NCBI GenBank assembly: GCA_017303795.1 | Contig: JAFLBR010000004.1 | Span: forward strand, 186,001-250,000 | Origin: Cytophagales bacterium | Lineage (GTDB): Bacteria > Bacteroidota > Bacteroidia > Cytophagales > Cyclobacteriaceae | Length of the DNA: 64,000 bases | Direction: 5' to 3' | In this document: positions 16,969 to 24,235 of the stretch, in pieces | Layout of the letters: every line of letters begins with the position of its first letter | Numbering within the stretch: the stretch's first letter is position 1 | The notes under the pieces: generated by a model | What the model was told of the DNA's origin: nothing | The model's input: the letters and a program-made list of their open reading frames with translations, nothing else | Database searches by the model: none | Translations under genes and position numbers: made by a program

Positions 16969-18054
16969 TTAGGGTTCAACCGGTCGGTAGCGCGACTCGT
17001 CAAAGATCTGCCGGGCATTCTTGTTGAGCATCAGTTCTTGTAGCTTTACATCTGCCTTGCGTTTCGCGTAAGCGTTTACAATTTGCCAGCCTACCCACGT
17101 GCCTATGCGGCCCGGAGCCTGATCGGCCACATCAAAAGTTTTGGGCCGCTCAGAAATATACTTCTGCCTGATTTTTGCGCTCGTAGAATAAAACACTTCA
17201 TCTTCCACAAGTTTTTTCCAGATCACATCCTGATTGGCGCGCGCTCCGGCAATTTCTTCGGCCGAGTAGCCGATAAACACACTGTCGGCTACACAAGGCA
17301 ACATATGTTTGGCAAAATAATAAGCCTTGCCATAGGTAATCATTTCGGCTAATACGGTTTTGTCTTGCAGATCAGTTTCATTTAAGCGCGGGTCAATGCC
17401 ATAGAGCAGCATCACAGACGGAACGATAAAACTTTTCTCGTATCGCTGTAACATATACTCGTACATATTAGGTCGATACTTTGCGCCTTTACCCAGATAA
17501 TAATCCAACCCCACAACTATTAAGGTGTCGGTTACAAACAAATCGGTTTCCAAACCGGTAATGATGGTTTGAATTTTAGGCGGTTGAAAATCGGGGTAAT
17601 AATATTTAAGGTTGACGAATGCCTGATTAAACTCCGATTGCAGTTCATTCAAATCGCCAAAAACCCGTTTGGTTTCTATCAATAACGTATCGAGATGCGG
17701 ATTGGAGAAGCGGGCATAGAGTTCGTTAATAAAAACAGAATCGTTAGGGTACGATTCGCGTGCAAATACAAAATCGCGCAACGTGGTGTGCCGCGAAAAG
17801 AAATCTACTAATTGTTGTTTGCTGGTAATGGCCGGTAAGGAATCCTGCAACTGTTCAAAAGAATAACTTATCGTAATATCTTTTGTGTCGGGAATATAGG
17901 CGCACTTTTCTTTATCGCTACAGCCAGTTAGAAAAAGGAAAATAAAAATTGGTGCGAGTGTTTTGAGGTGAGGTGAGTGGTTCGTGAGGACACGAACCAC
18001 GGACATTCGGGCCGTAGGAAATAAAAAAGAAAATACCTGCTTCAATATGCGCAT
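16969..18054 (-). CDS. gldB: Gliding motility lipoprotein GldB
   Basis: Lipoprotein needed for gliding in Flavobacterium; it acts in the cell envelope. The lipobox is at IFIFLFLTGC, followed by SDKEKCAYIPDTKDI. The body has family-typical stretches such as LNELQSEFNQAFVNLKYYYP, TDTLIVVGLDYYLGKGAKYR, RYEKSFIVPSVMLLYGIDPR, MITYGKAYYFAKHMLP and GRIGTWVGWQIVNAY. The start is uncertain: ATG 18054 (MRILKQVF) is used here; GTG 18108 and ATG 18006 are possible. Oddity: a REP-like palindrome (17977-18000) lies in the coding sequence between the proposed start and the signal-peptide hydrophobic core, adding the peptide SVVRVLTNHSPH. No gldC follows. It is divergent from dnk. Confidence 0.88.
   Translation of the reverse strand: MRILKQVFSFLFPTARMSVVRVLTNHSPHLKTLAPIFIFLFLTGCSDKEKCAYIPDTKDITISYSFEQLQDSLPAITSKQQLVDFFSRHTTLRDFVFARESYPNDSVFINELYARFSNPHLDTLLIETKRVFGDLNELQSEFNQAFVNLKYYYPDFQPPKIQTIITGLETDLFVTDTLIVVGLDYYLGKGAKYRPNMYEYMLQRYEKSFIVPSVMLLYGIDPRLNETDLQDKTVLAEMITYGKAYYFAKHMLPCVADSVFIGYSAEEIAGARANQDVIWKKLVEDEVFYSTSAKIRQKYISERPKTFDVADQAPGRIGTWVGWQIVNAYAKRKADVKLQELMLNKNARQIFDESRYRPVEP
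17977..18000. repeat. REP-like palindrome (family B) inside gldB
   Basis: Perfect 10-base arms GTGGTTCGTG and CACGAACCAC around AGGA. It lies in the 5' coding part of gldB. A partner copy in the other orientation is at 18198-18221, in front of the divergent kinase gene. Confidence 0.85.
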
Positions 18055-18197
18055 AAACAAAATTTTCGGTGGCGAAGATGGTGAGAATCTGCGTGATGGC
18101 AAAAGCACAAACGGTTAAACGCAAGCTGCTACTATTAATTGCAATTGTTTGGGCTTATGCTGAATTTGCAGCGTTAAACTTTTTACACCGCCTTGCC

Positions 18198-18221
18198 TTG
18201 GTTCGTGTCCTCACGAATCAA
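18198..18221. repeat. REP-like palindrome (family B) at the dnk start
   Basis: Arms TTGGTTCGTG and CACGAATCAA (one G-T wobble) around TCCT. It ends two bases before the annotated ATG of the kinase, so a hairpin here would cover the ribosome landing site. Confidence 0.8.
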
Positions 18222-18223
18222 AC

Positions 18224-18877
18224 ATGTATATAAATTCGTTACCTGTGCATAAACAACCCAAACATATTGCCGTTGCCGGAAACATTGGTTCCGGTAAAAC
18301 CACGCTAGCCGAAAAACTTTCCAAACATTATAACTGGACAGCCCTTTACGAATCGGTTGATCACAACCCTTACTTGCGCGATTTTTATGACGACATGACG
18401 CGCTGGGCCTTTCATTTACAGATTTATTTTTTGAACAGCCGCTTTAACCAGGTGCGGCAAATCCGCGAAAGTAGCAAAACCATTATTCAGGATAGAACCA
18501 TCTACGAAGATGCCCACATTTTTGCTGCTAACCTGCACAAGAGCGGCCACATTAACGATCGCGATTATCAAAGCTATCTCGACATCTTCAACTCGATGGT
18601 AAGTTTTGTACATCCTCCCGACTTACTTATTTATTTAAAAGCCGATATCCCCAAACTGGTACAGCAAATACAAAAACGCAACCGAGATTTTGAATTCAAC
18701 ATTAAATTAGATTACCTACGCACGCTAAACGAACACTACGAAACCTGGATTGGTAACTACAAACATGGCAAGCTGTTAATTGTAGATGTAAACAACCTCG
18801 ACTTTGTAGAACGTGTAGAAGACTTTTCGTTTATCGTAAATAAGATTGAGCTGGAGCTGAATAGTTTATTCAGTTGA
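18224..18877 (+). CDS. Deoxynucleoside kinase (dNK family)
   Basis: 217 residues; phosphorylates deoxynucleosides for salvage in the cytoplasm. Motifs: P-loop AVAGNIGSGKTTLAEKL (about 17-33), ESVDHNPYLRDFY, the DRTIYEDAHIF catalytic DR(S/T) motif, and a lid KRNRDFEFNIKLDYL. The usual family start is close to MHIAIAGNIG, so residues 1-15 (MYINSLPVHKQPK) may be an extension. A GTG at 18245 would shorten it by seven residues. The ATG is two bases after a REP-like palindrome, which may have changed its leader. It is divergent from gldB. Confidence 0.93.
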   Translation: MYINSLPVHKQPKHIAVAGNIGSGKTTLAEKLSKHYNWTALYESVDHNPYLRDFYDDMTRWAFHLQIYFLNSRFNQVRQIRESSKTIIQDRTIYEDAHIFAANLHKSGHINDRDYQSYLDIFNSMVSFVHPPDLLIYLKADIPKLVQQIQKRNRDFEFNIKLDYLRTLNEHYETWIGNYKHGKLLIVDVNNLDFVERVEDFSFIVNKIELELNSLFS

Positions 18878-18908
18878 TTTTTGTTTGGCTAATCGGTAAT
18901 TTTATTTC

Positions 18909-19136
18909 ATGGACAAAAAGCAGAAAGACGAGTTAATTGAGTTGATTTCCAATACTGAAGACGAAGTTCTGCTCGGTCAGGTAAAGGCAATTCTTGAAGG
19001 GAATCAGATTTTAATTTGGGATGAACTTAATCCTGCTCTTAAAGAATCCATTCAACGCGGCCTTGATCAATCACTTCGAAATGAGGTTACTCCTCATGCC
19101 AAAGTAATGACACATTTACGCAGCCAACTTAAATGA
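18909..19136 (+). CDS. Antitoxin component of a RelE/ParE-type module
   Basis: 75 residues, charged and helical, with no obvious DNA-binding fold. The order is DELIELISNTEDEVLLGQVK, a central FWDEL-like motif (IWDELNPALKESIQRGLDQS) and a basic tail. This pattern is that of the small antitoxins that precede ParE-family toxins in Bacteroidota. Its stop overlaps the toxin start as ATGA (19133-19136), showing translational coupling. It is expected to bind and neutralise the toxin and to repress the operon. Confidence 0.82.
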   Translation: MDKKQKDELIELISNTEDEVLLGQVKAILEGNQILIWDELNPALKESIQRGLDQSLRNEVTPHAKVMTHLRSQLK

Positions 19137-19429
19137 GGGCTGTTAACTGGACGGAAGAAGCAAAAAGCACATTTAATTCAAACTTAAATTATCTCCACGC
19201 TGAATGGAACGCAAAAGTTGTGTCTGATTTCTTGGATAGAGTTGATTATGTGGTTGAATTAATCCAAACCAACCCTAATTCTTTTCTTCTGGTAAACAGT
19301 GAGAAAAACGTCAGGCGTTGCGTGGTGACAAAACAAATAAGTTTGTATTTCAAAATCGTTTCCAAAGACCGAATTGATCTTATTACATTCTGGAACACTT
19401 ATCAAAATCCTGAAAAGTTGAAATTGTAA
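19133..19429 (+). CDS. RelE/ParE family toxin
   Basis: 98 residues with the RelE/ParE fold pattern: MRAVNWTEEAKSTFNSNLNY (first strand and helix), a WNAKVVSDFLDRVDYVVELI helix, VRRCVVTKQISLYFKIV with the basic residues of the toxin core, and a C-terminal LITFWNTYQNP. It is a ParE-like gyrase poison or a RelE-like ribonuclease; the sequence alone does not decide which. It follows the antitoxin with an ATGA overlap, and a bidirectional terminator follows at 19438. Confidence 0.88.
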   Translation: MRAVNWTEEAKSTFNSNLNYLHAEWNAKVVSDFLDRVDYVVELIQTNPNSFLLVNSEKNVRRCVVTKQISLYFKIVSKDRIDLITFWNTYQNPEKLKL

Positions 19430-19437
19430 AGAACAAA

Positions 19438-19475
19438 AAAAGGCAGCCGGTTCCCCAACTGCCTTTTCGTTATTA
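19438..19475. terminator. Bidirectional terminator between the toxin and M14 genes
   Basis: Stem AAAAGGCAG (19438-19446) and CTGCCTTTT (19459-19467). T-rich tracts on both strands: TTTTCGTTATTACTTTTTT on plus and CCTTTTTTTGTTC on minus. It serves two convergent units. Confidence 0.85.
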
Positions 19476-19487
19476 CTTTTTTAAAGA

Positions 19488-22013
19488 TCACTGCACCATA
19501 AACACCGCATTTGAGAAAATCATTTTGCTGCTCTCCCAGAAATTGCGGAACAAGGGATTATCAACCATGTAAATAATATTACCCTGCCCTTTCGGTTCAA
19601 CACCCAGCACCAAGCTGTTACTCATCTTCTTATTAATGCGATAACCCGCAAAACCTTGCACCGGTTTAGCATTGCCTTTAATTACACCCACATTCCAGCC
19701 GCTTTGTAAATACCCGTAGCGCAATTCGTTTGTTTTTAATGTATAGTAAGATTCTTTCATACCAAAGGCAAGCGGATGCGATCTGTCTAACGTTACTTTG
19801 TAGATAGCACCTGAGATAGCATCGGATAGTTGTTTGCGATCAGCCTCTTCATAGCGACCCAAAACATCTTTCTCGCGTACTTCTTTATCTTTCTTTTCAG
19901 CTTCGCTTTTTTCGGCATCACTTGCGTAAGCCTTTAGTGCAAAGCCTTTCTTTTCGGCAAACGATGTAAGCGCATTGGCCACAACAATTAACCGGCCGCC
20001 ACCCGATACCCAGTTTGATACATGATCAAGCGTGCCTTCATCAAACATTCTGTAACGACCTTCCGGCACAATCAGCACATCGTACTTATTCAGATCAACA
20101 CTTCTAAAATAATCAGTGCCGATTTGTGTAATCGGATAATGAAGTTGTTCTTCAAAGAAATGCCAGATTTCGCCTGCACTTAACGATGACGTTTGTTCAC
20201 CAAATAGTACGGCAATTTTTGGTGCCTTTAAATACGTAACCGATGATGAGCCAAAGTCTTTGCCTCTATCCACAAAGCCGGTAGTGCTGGTATAAATTTT
20301 TCTGTCTTTATCGGTAGCCAGTTTTTTAATCAGGTTATCAAAATCAGCAACAGCTTCGTTGTTTCTGCGCGTTACCACCAACGTGCCCGGTTCAAAATTT
20401 TGTCCCGAAACAGAGAATGCTTTTTCGGCTGCACGAACTTTTATGTTTTTGTTCAACAACTCCGCCAGAAACTCTACATCGCGTAAGCTTTCATATTTAA
20501 AAATGTAGGCGTATGGTTTTGCGAGTGTCGTTCCGTTATCAACTGCTTTGGGTTGATACGCTTTGCCTACGTTAATGCGCTCGTTTAGTGCATAGCCTTT
20601 CAGATCATAATTGTACATCAGGTTCCAGGCGGTAATATCATAGGTTGCTGAATCGGGAAGTTTAGAAACCGGTTCGAACAAAGTAGTGATGAAACGAGAT
20701 TTAGGTTGATAGATGTTAATGATCACATCATCGGTACTTACATTGGCTGTACCTGTGGTTTGGGTTTGATAATCAAAACCTCGTGTAACCTTACCTGCCG
20801 CAGGGTGGCCGTATTTTATAGAATGACTATCCAACCATTGGGTAAGCTTGTTAATCTTATCTACGTTGTTGTCGCCTTTAATTACAAACGTTTTGTATGG
20901 CGATGCCGGGTTGTTCAGATTTTCTTTTGAATACTTTTCAAACTCATCTACAACACGCGTAGCATTCAACGAAGTAATTTCTACTGTTGATAAACCCGAA
21001 GTATGATGATGTGTAAGTCTGTCTTTCAGCGTAAGCGGATCGCCTTCGCGTGTGGTAATGCTCAACCCACCAAAACCACCACCACCTTGTTCGTACGTCA
21101 TACCAATAGCGCCACTGTAAGTAGGGTAGGTATCGCCATAGCTGGGATAATACAAATCGAAAACTTCTTTTGTAAAATATAACCAGCCTTGCTCATCAAA
21201 ATACTTTGCATGATTTTTTCCAATCATGGTTTGGAACTCGCGCTGCCAGGGCGAAATAACTTCGTGAAAGGGTTCTGCAGCCGGAGCGAAATAGTAAGGG
21301 TTATTATAACCTTGTTCATGAAAATCTACGTGTACATGCGGCAACCATTCGTTATAAACTTTTATTCTGGCGCGCGATTCTTTTTGTGTAAGCCACGCCC
21401 AATCGCGATTCAAATCGAACAGATAATGATTCGCTCTTCCGCCAGGCCAGGGTTCGCGGTGCTCTTTGGCATCGCCACTGGAATTGTACGGGCTGTTACC
21501 GTATTGATTATAAAAGTTTGCGTAGCGATCGCGTCCATCGGGGTTAATGCACGGATCCATAATTACCACCGTGTTCTTCAGCCACTCTTTTGTTTTTGCG
21601 TTGGCCGGATTTACCAACTCATAAAGTGTTTTCATGGAAGCTTCCAGCGAGCTGGCTTCATTGCCGTGTACATTATAACTCAACCACACAATCGCAACTT
21701 TGCCTGCGGCCGAACCTTCCTGCACACCCGCACGCTTCAGGTTGTCCTGCCGGATTTGTTCGAGGTTAGCAAAATTTTCTGGCGAAGTGATAACGGCATA
21801 GATAAGCGGACGCAGCTCGTTGGTCTCACCGTATTGCGTAACCTTTACATTTGCCGATAAGTCATCGATGTATTTAAAATACTCTACCACCCGATGGTGA
21901 CGAGTAAACCGTGAGCCCAGTTCATAACCCAGAAATTGATCGGGGGTTTGAATGGTTTGGGCAGAGCTGGTAATAGATAAGATTACTAGTACTAAAAATA
22001 AAATAGGTTTCAT
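19488..22013 (-). CDS. M14 zinc carboxypeptidase, exported
   Basis: 841 residues with signal peptide (MKPILFLVLVILSITSSAQ). The peptidase domain (about 30-350) has the HxxE zinc ligands His116 and Glu119 (VHGNEASSLEAS), a substrate-binding DPCINPDGRDRYANFYNQYG region, and DFHEQGYNNPYYFAPAAEP with the third His region. The rest (about 400-841) contains a GATase1-like middle (VLIVPEGRYRMFDEGTLDHV, WVSGGGRLIVVANAL). It is larger than standard carboxypeptidases but similar to the Bacteroidota secreted type. It degrades peptides in the periplasm or outside. A family A REP-like element lies just upstream of its start. Confidence 0.93.
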   Translation of the reverse strand: MKPILFLVLVILSITSSAQTIQTPDQFLGYELGSRFTRHHRVVEYFKYIDDLSANVKVTQYGETNELRPLIYAVITSPENFANLEQIRQDNLKRAGVQEGSAAGKVAIVWLSYNVHGNEASSLEASMKTLYELVNPANAKTKEWLKNTVVIMDPCINPDGRDRYANFYNQYGNSPYNSSGDAKEHREPWPGGRANHYLFDLNRDWAWLTQKESRARIKVYNEWLPHVHVDFHEQGYNNPYYFAPAAEPFHEVISPWQREFQTMIGKNHAKYFDEQGWLYFTKEVFDLYYPSYGDTYPTYSGAIGMTYEQGGGGFGGLSITTREGDPLTLKDRLTHHHTSGLSTVEITSLNATRVVDEFEKYSKENLNNPASPYKTFVIKGDNNVDKINKLTQWLDSHSIKYGHPAAGKVTRGFDYQTQTTGTANVSTDDVIINIYQPKSRFITTLFEPVSKLPDSATYDITAWNLMYNYDLKGYALNERINVGKAYQPKAVDNGTTLAKPYAYIFKYESLRDVEFLAELLNKNIKVRAAEKAFSVSGQNFEPGTLVVTRRNNEAVADFDNLIKKLATDKDRKIYTSTTGFVDRGKDFGSSSVTYLKAPKIAVLFGEQTSSLSAGEIWHFFEEQLHYPITQIGTDYFRSVDLNKYDVLIVPEGRYRMFDEGTLDHVSNWVSGGGRLIVVANALTSFAEKKGFALKAYASDAEKSEAEKKDKEVREKDVLGRYEEADRKQLSDAISGAIYKVTLDRSHPLAFGMKESYYTLKTNELRYGYLQSGWNVGVIKGNAKPVQGFAGYRINKKMSNSLVLGVEPKGQGNIIYMVDNPLFRNFWESSKMIFSNAVFMVQ

Positions 22014-22032
22014 AAAAAATGATTGGGGTTGA

Positions 22033-22084
22033 CCTCACCCCCAACCCCTCTCTCCCAATAGCTATCGGGAAGAGGGGGGAGAGT
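22033..22084. repeat. REP-like palindromic element (family A, partial)
   Basis: Starts CCTCACCCCCAACCCCTC, with an internal hairpin of arms CCCCTCTCTCCC and GGGAAGAGGGG around ATAGCTAT. The outer right arm is degenerate. It sits between the DinB-like and M14 genes, both on the minus strand. Confidence 0.8.
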
Positions 22085-22111
22085 AAGTTATTTGGGCAAG
22101 GTGTTAAAAAT

Positions 22112-22639
22112 TCAATTCTGCTTCAACAGTCTTTTTATTTGTGGCGTGTGGTGAATGATATGCTCCGAAAAGAACCGTGTAGCCTGAACAATATTAAGCT
22201 TGCCGGCCACCGGGTGCTTGTAAATTTTGCGTTTCAGATGATTGGCGGTAAACCTGCCAAGCAGGTCTTTTAATTCCGTGCGGGTTTGGCTCCACGCTGT
22301 TGCAATCTCGGCTGCATCTTTAAAGGCTGGAGTATGATCTACCACCACTTTGGGCGCTTTAAATTTGAATGGCAAGCGTTGCGAAATAATCAGCGTCCAC
22401 ATTTTTAATTCTTCTACAAGGCCGGTGTCGGGTTGTTCATCAATAGCCTGAATCTTTTTCTTGAGGTATTGAACCGATAATTGCTCGGATGTAATGAGGT
22501 GTGCATATACCTGACTGAGCGACCATTTACCGGGTGGGTGCTGGTGGAGTTGGTCTGGATTGAGGGTTTCTATTTGCTTTACTAATGCGAGACGCTGGCT
22601 TTCAAGCTGATCAAACAATTCTTTTAATAGCGTATTCAT
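22112..22639 (-). CDS. DinB-like (DinB_2) four-helix protein
   Basis: 175 residues, all-helical. The motif DQLHQHPPGKWSLSQVYAHL includes the GKWS and first His expected of the DinB_2/YfiT metal-binding family. A second His pair is RFFSEHIIHHTPQIKRLL near the C-terminus. These supply the three-His metal site typical of thiol-S-transferase-like DinB proteins. It is cytoplasmic and the substrate is not known. It lies 98 bases downstream of M14 in the same direction, separated by a REP-like element. Confidence 0.83.
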   Translation of the reverse strand: MNTLLKELFDQLESQRLALVKQIETLNPDQLHQHPPGKWSLSQVYAHLITSEQLSVQYLKKKIQAIDEQPDTGLVEELKMWTLIISQRLPFKFKAPKVVVDHTPAFKDAAEIATAWSQTRTELKDLLGRFTANHLKRKIYKHPVAGKLNIVQATRFFSEHIIHHTPQIKRLLKQN

Positions 22640-22680
22640 CTCTTTGCAAATTAATCTTGTAAATGTATTTAAAGTTAGTG

Positions 22681-22711
22681 TTTGGCAGGTCGGTTGTTTT
22701 TTCTACTTTTA
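22681..22711 (+). promoter_or_regulatory. Predicted promoter of the RDD gene
   Basis: TTTG at 22681-22684, 19 bases, TACTTTTA at 22704-22711. It is the same layout as the predicted sigma-gene promoter at 2869-2899. Confidence 0.38.
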
Positions 22712-22739
22712 AATAACCTAACCATAAACCAAATCACAC

Positions 22740-23219
22740 ATGAACACAAATTACGCAGGATTCTGGCTACGACTAGTAGCTATTATTATTGATGGAATTA
22801 TTATTGGTGTAGCTCAGTCATTCATTTTTGTTCCAATATTGGCTGCCCTTGGCCTTGGTTTTGCAAACTCAGTTGAAACAATGGATCTTTCGGATCCTGA
22901 TCAGGCAGCAGGAATGATGGCGAGTGTTATGGCTCTGATGGGTGGCTACTGGATATTATCCTTAACCATTCAAATACTTTACTCGACTCTCATGGAATCC
23001 TCCAAGCTACAAGCAACAGTTGGTAAACTTGCGCTTGGACTTAAGGTAACAGACTTACAAGGAAACAAACTAGATTTTGTAAAGGCTTTAGTACGGAACC
23101 TATGCAAAATCATTTCAAATTTCACTTTACTTATTGGCTATATCATGGCTGGTTTCACAGAAAAGAAACAAGCACTACATGATATGATTGCAAGTACTTT
23201 GGTTTTGAAGAAAAACTAA
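22740..23219 (+). CDS. RDD family membrane protein
   Basis: 159 residues with three to four membrane segments. The N-terminus NYAGFWLRLVAIIIDGIIIG contains the RDD signature (R..A..ID). The later VGKLALGLKVTDLQGNKLDF and VRNLCKIISNFTLLIGYIMA, with QALHDMIASTLVLKK at the end, complete the family pattern. RDD proteins are inner-membrane proteins, some linked to Na+/H+ transport; the role here is unknown. It is a single gene with its own promoter-like site and shared terminator. Confidence 0.9.
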   Translation: MNTNYAGFWLRLVAIIIDGIIIGVAQSFIFVPILAALGLGFANSVETMDLSDPDQAAGMMASVMALMGGYWILSLTIQILYSTLMESSKLQATVGKLALGLKVTDLQGNKLDFVKALVRNLCKIISNFTLLIGYIMAGFTEKKQALHDMIASTLVLKKN

Positions 23220-23240
23220 TTTTTCTAAACTTTTTAGAAG

Positions 23241-23276
23241 GGAAAGGGTACCAATTGGTGCCCTTTCATTTTTTAT
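23241..23276. terminator. Bidirectional terminator
   Basis: Stem AAAGGGTACC and GGTGCCCTTT (23243-23252 and 23257-23266) with loop AATT, followed by CATTTTTTA on plus and a T-rich stretch on minus. It is shared by the convergent RDD and lipid kinase genes. Confidence 0.82.
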
Positions 23277-24169
23277 CTCAAAAAAGAAATCTCGTTCGAT
23301 TTCATTTCCACTATTGCCGGTAAATGACCAACATGTTCACCCTCTGCTTCAATAGCCAGATTTTCTGGGGCGGTAATCTCAACCTTATCTGCCACAGTAT
23401 AATGAACACCTGCATTGATAACTTTTCGTCTTCGCTTTAAGGTTTGCAGGTAAATCAAAAACTTTAGCAGCGGCACATCGGTAGCCACAAACAAATTGAA
23501 CAAGCCATCATCCTGTTTTGCATCGGGGGCCAGGTAAATACGGTTACCAAACGATTTACCATTGGCAATAGCCAGCACGCGCATTGTGCCACGCCAATTC
23601 CAGGTAGCTGTTTTTAATTCAACCACCTGGGGTTTGTGCGTAAAAAATGTTTTGAGAATGGAGATCAGATAACGTCCGTTTGCACCTAACCAGGCCGGAG
23701 CTTTTTCCATTTGCCGCACCGTGGCCGGCCCCATGCCGAGGCTACACACATTTATAAAATGTCGGTTGGTGCTTTGTCCGTTTACATCTTTACAGGATAC
23801 AAATCCTATGTCGGTTGGTTTACCGCCTTGCTCCAAAAGATCTAAAAGCACTTGTGCCCGCGCTGTTACGTTAATCGCTCCGGCAAAGTCGTTACCCGAG
23901 CCCAACGGAATAACACCTAATGTTGGAAGTGGTTTTACGTTTGAATTCAGTAAACCATTCAGCACCTGATGCAGTGTTCCATCGCCACCAGCAGAAAGTA
24001 TTACTTCAAAATTATTTTGTGCGGCCTGTGTAGCCAGTTCGCGGGCATGGCCTGCATATTTTGTTTCCAGCACTTCCACCACATGCCTTGCGGCCAGTGC
24101 TGGTAATATGGATTTATAGAAGTGTTTCTTCTTGCTTGAGATTCCGTTAAGGATGATGGTGATGTTCAT
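23273..24169 (-). CDS. Diacylglycerol kinase-like lipid kinase (YegS/BmrU family)
   Basis: 298 residues. The N-terminal catalytic domain carries the family motif VILSAGGDGTLHQVLNGLL (about 56-74) and the GVIPLGSGNDFAGAINV nucleotide-binding stretch (about 84-101). The C-terminal beta domain includes RIYLAPDAKQDDGLFNLFVA. The enzyme phosphorylates a lipid, probably diacylglycerol or a sphingoid-like base, on the inner face of the membrane. The upstream spacer with the TPR gene is filled by a REP-like element, ending eight bases before the start codon. Confidence 0.92.
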   Translation of the reverse strand: MNITIILNGISSKKKHFYKSILPALAARHVVEVLETKYAGHARELATQAAQNNFEVILSAGGDGTLHQVLNGLLNSNVKPLPTLGVIPLGSGNDFAGAINVTARAQVLLDLLEQGGKPTDIGFVSCKDVNGQSTNRHFINVCSLGMGPATVRQMEKAPAWLGANGRYLISILKTFFTHKPQVVELKTATWNWRGTMRVLAIANGKSFGNRIYLAPDAKQDDGLFNLFVATDVPLLKFLIYLQTLKRRRKVINAGVHYTVADKVEITAPENLAIEAEGEHVGHLPAIVEMKSNEISFLR

Positions 24170-24176
24170 ATTTTTT

Positions 24177-24233
24177 CCCTCACCCCAGCCCTCTCCCGCG
24201 GGGAGAGGGTGACGAGGGACGAGGCGGTGAGGG
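24177..24233. repeat. REP-like palindromic element (family A)
   Basis: Outer arms CCCTCACC and GGTGAGGG enclose the inner palindrome CCCTCTCCC/GGGAGAGGG (about 24189-24209). It occupies almost the whole 66-base spacer between the TPR and lipid kinase genes. The inner hairpin is nearly identical to that in uvrA. Confidence 0.88.
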
Positions 24234-24235
24234 GA

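Noticed and set aside
21189..21860. Open frame of 223 codons on the plus strand
   Set aside because: It is antisense to the M14 peptidase, whose zinc motifs are intact. Composition and Cys/Arg/Val-rich sequence are typical of a shadow frame.
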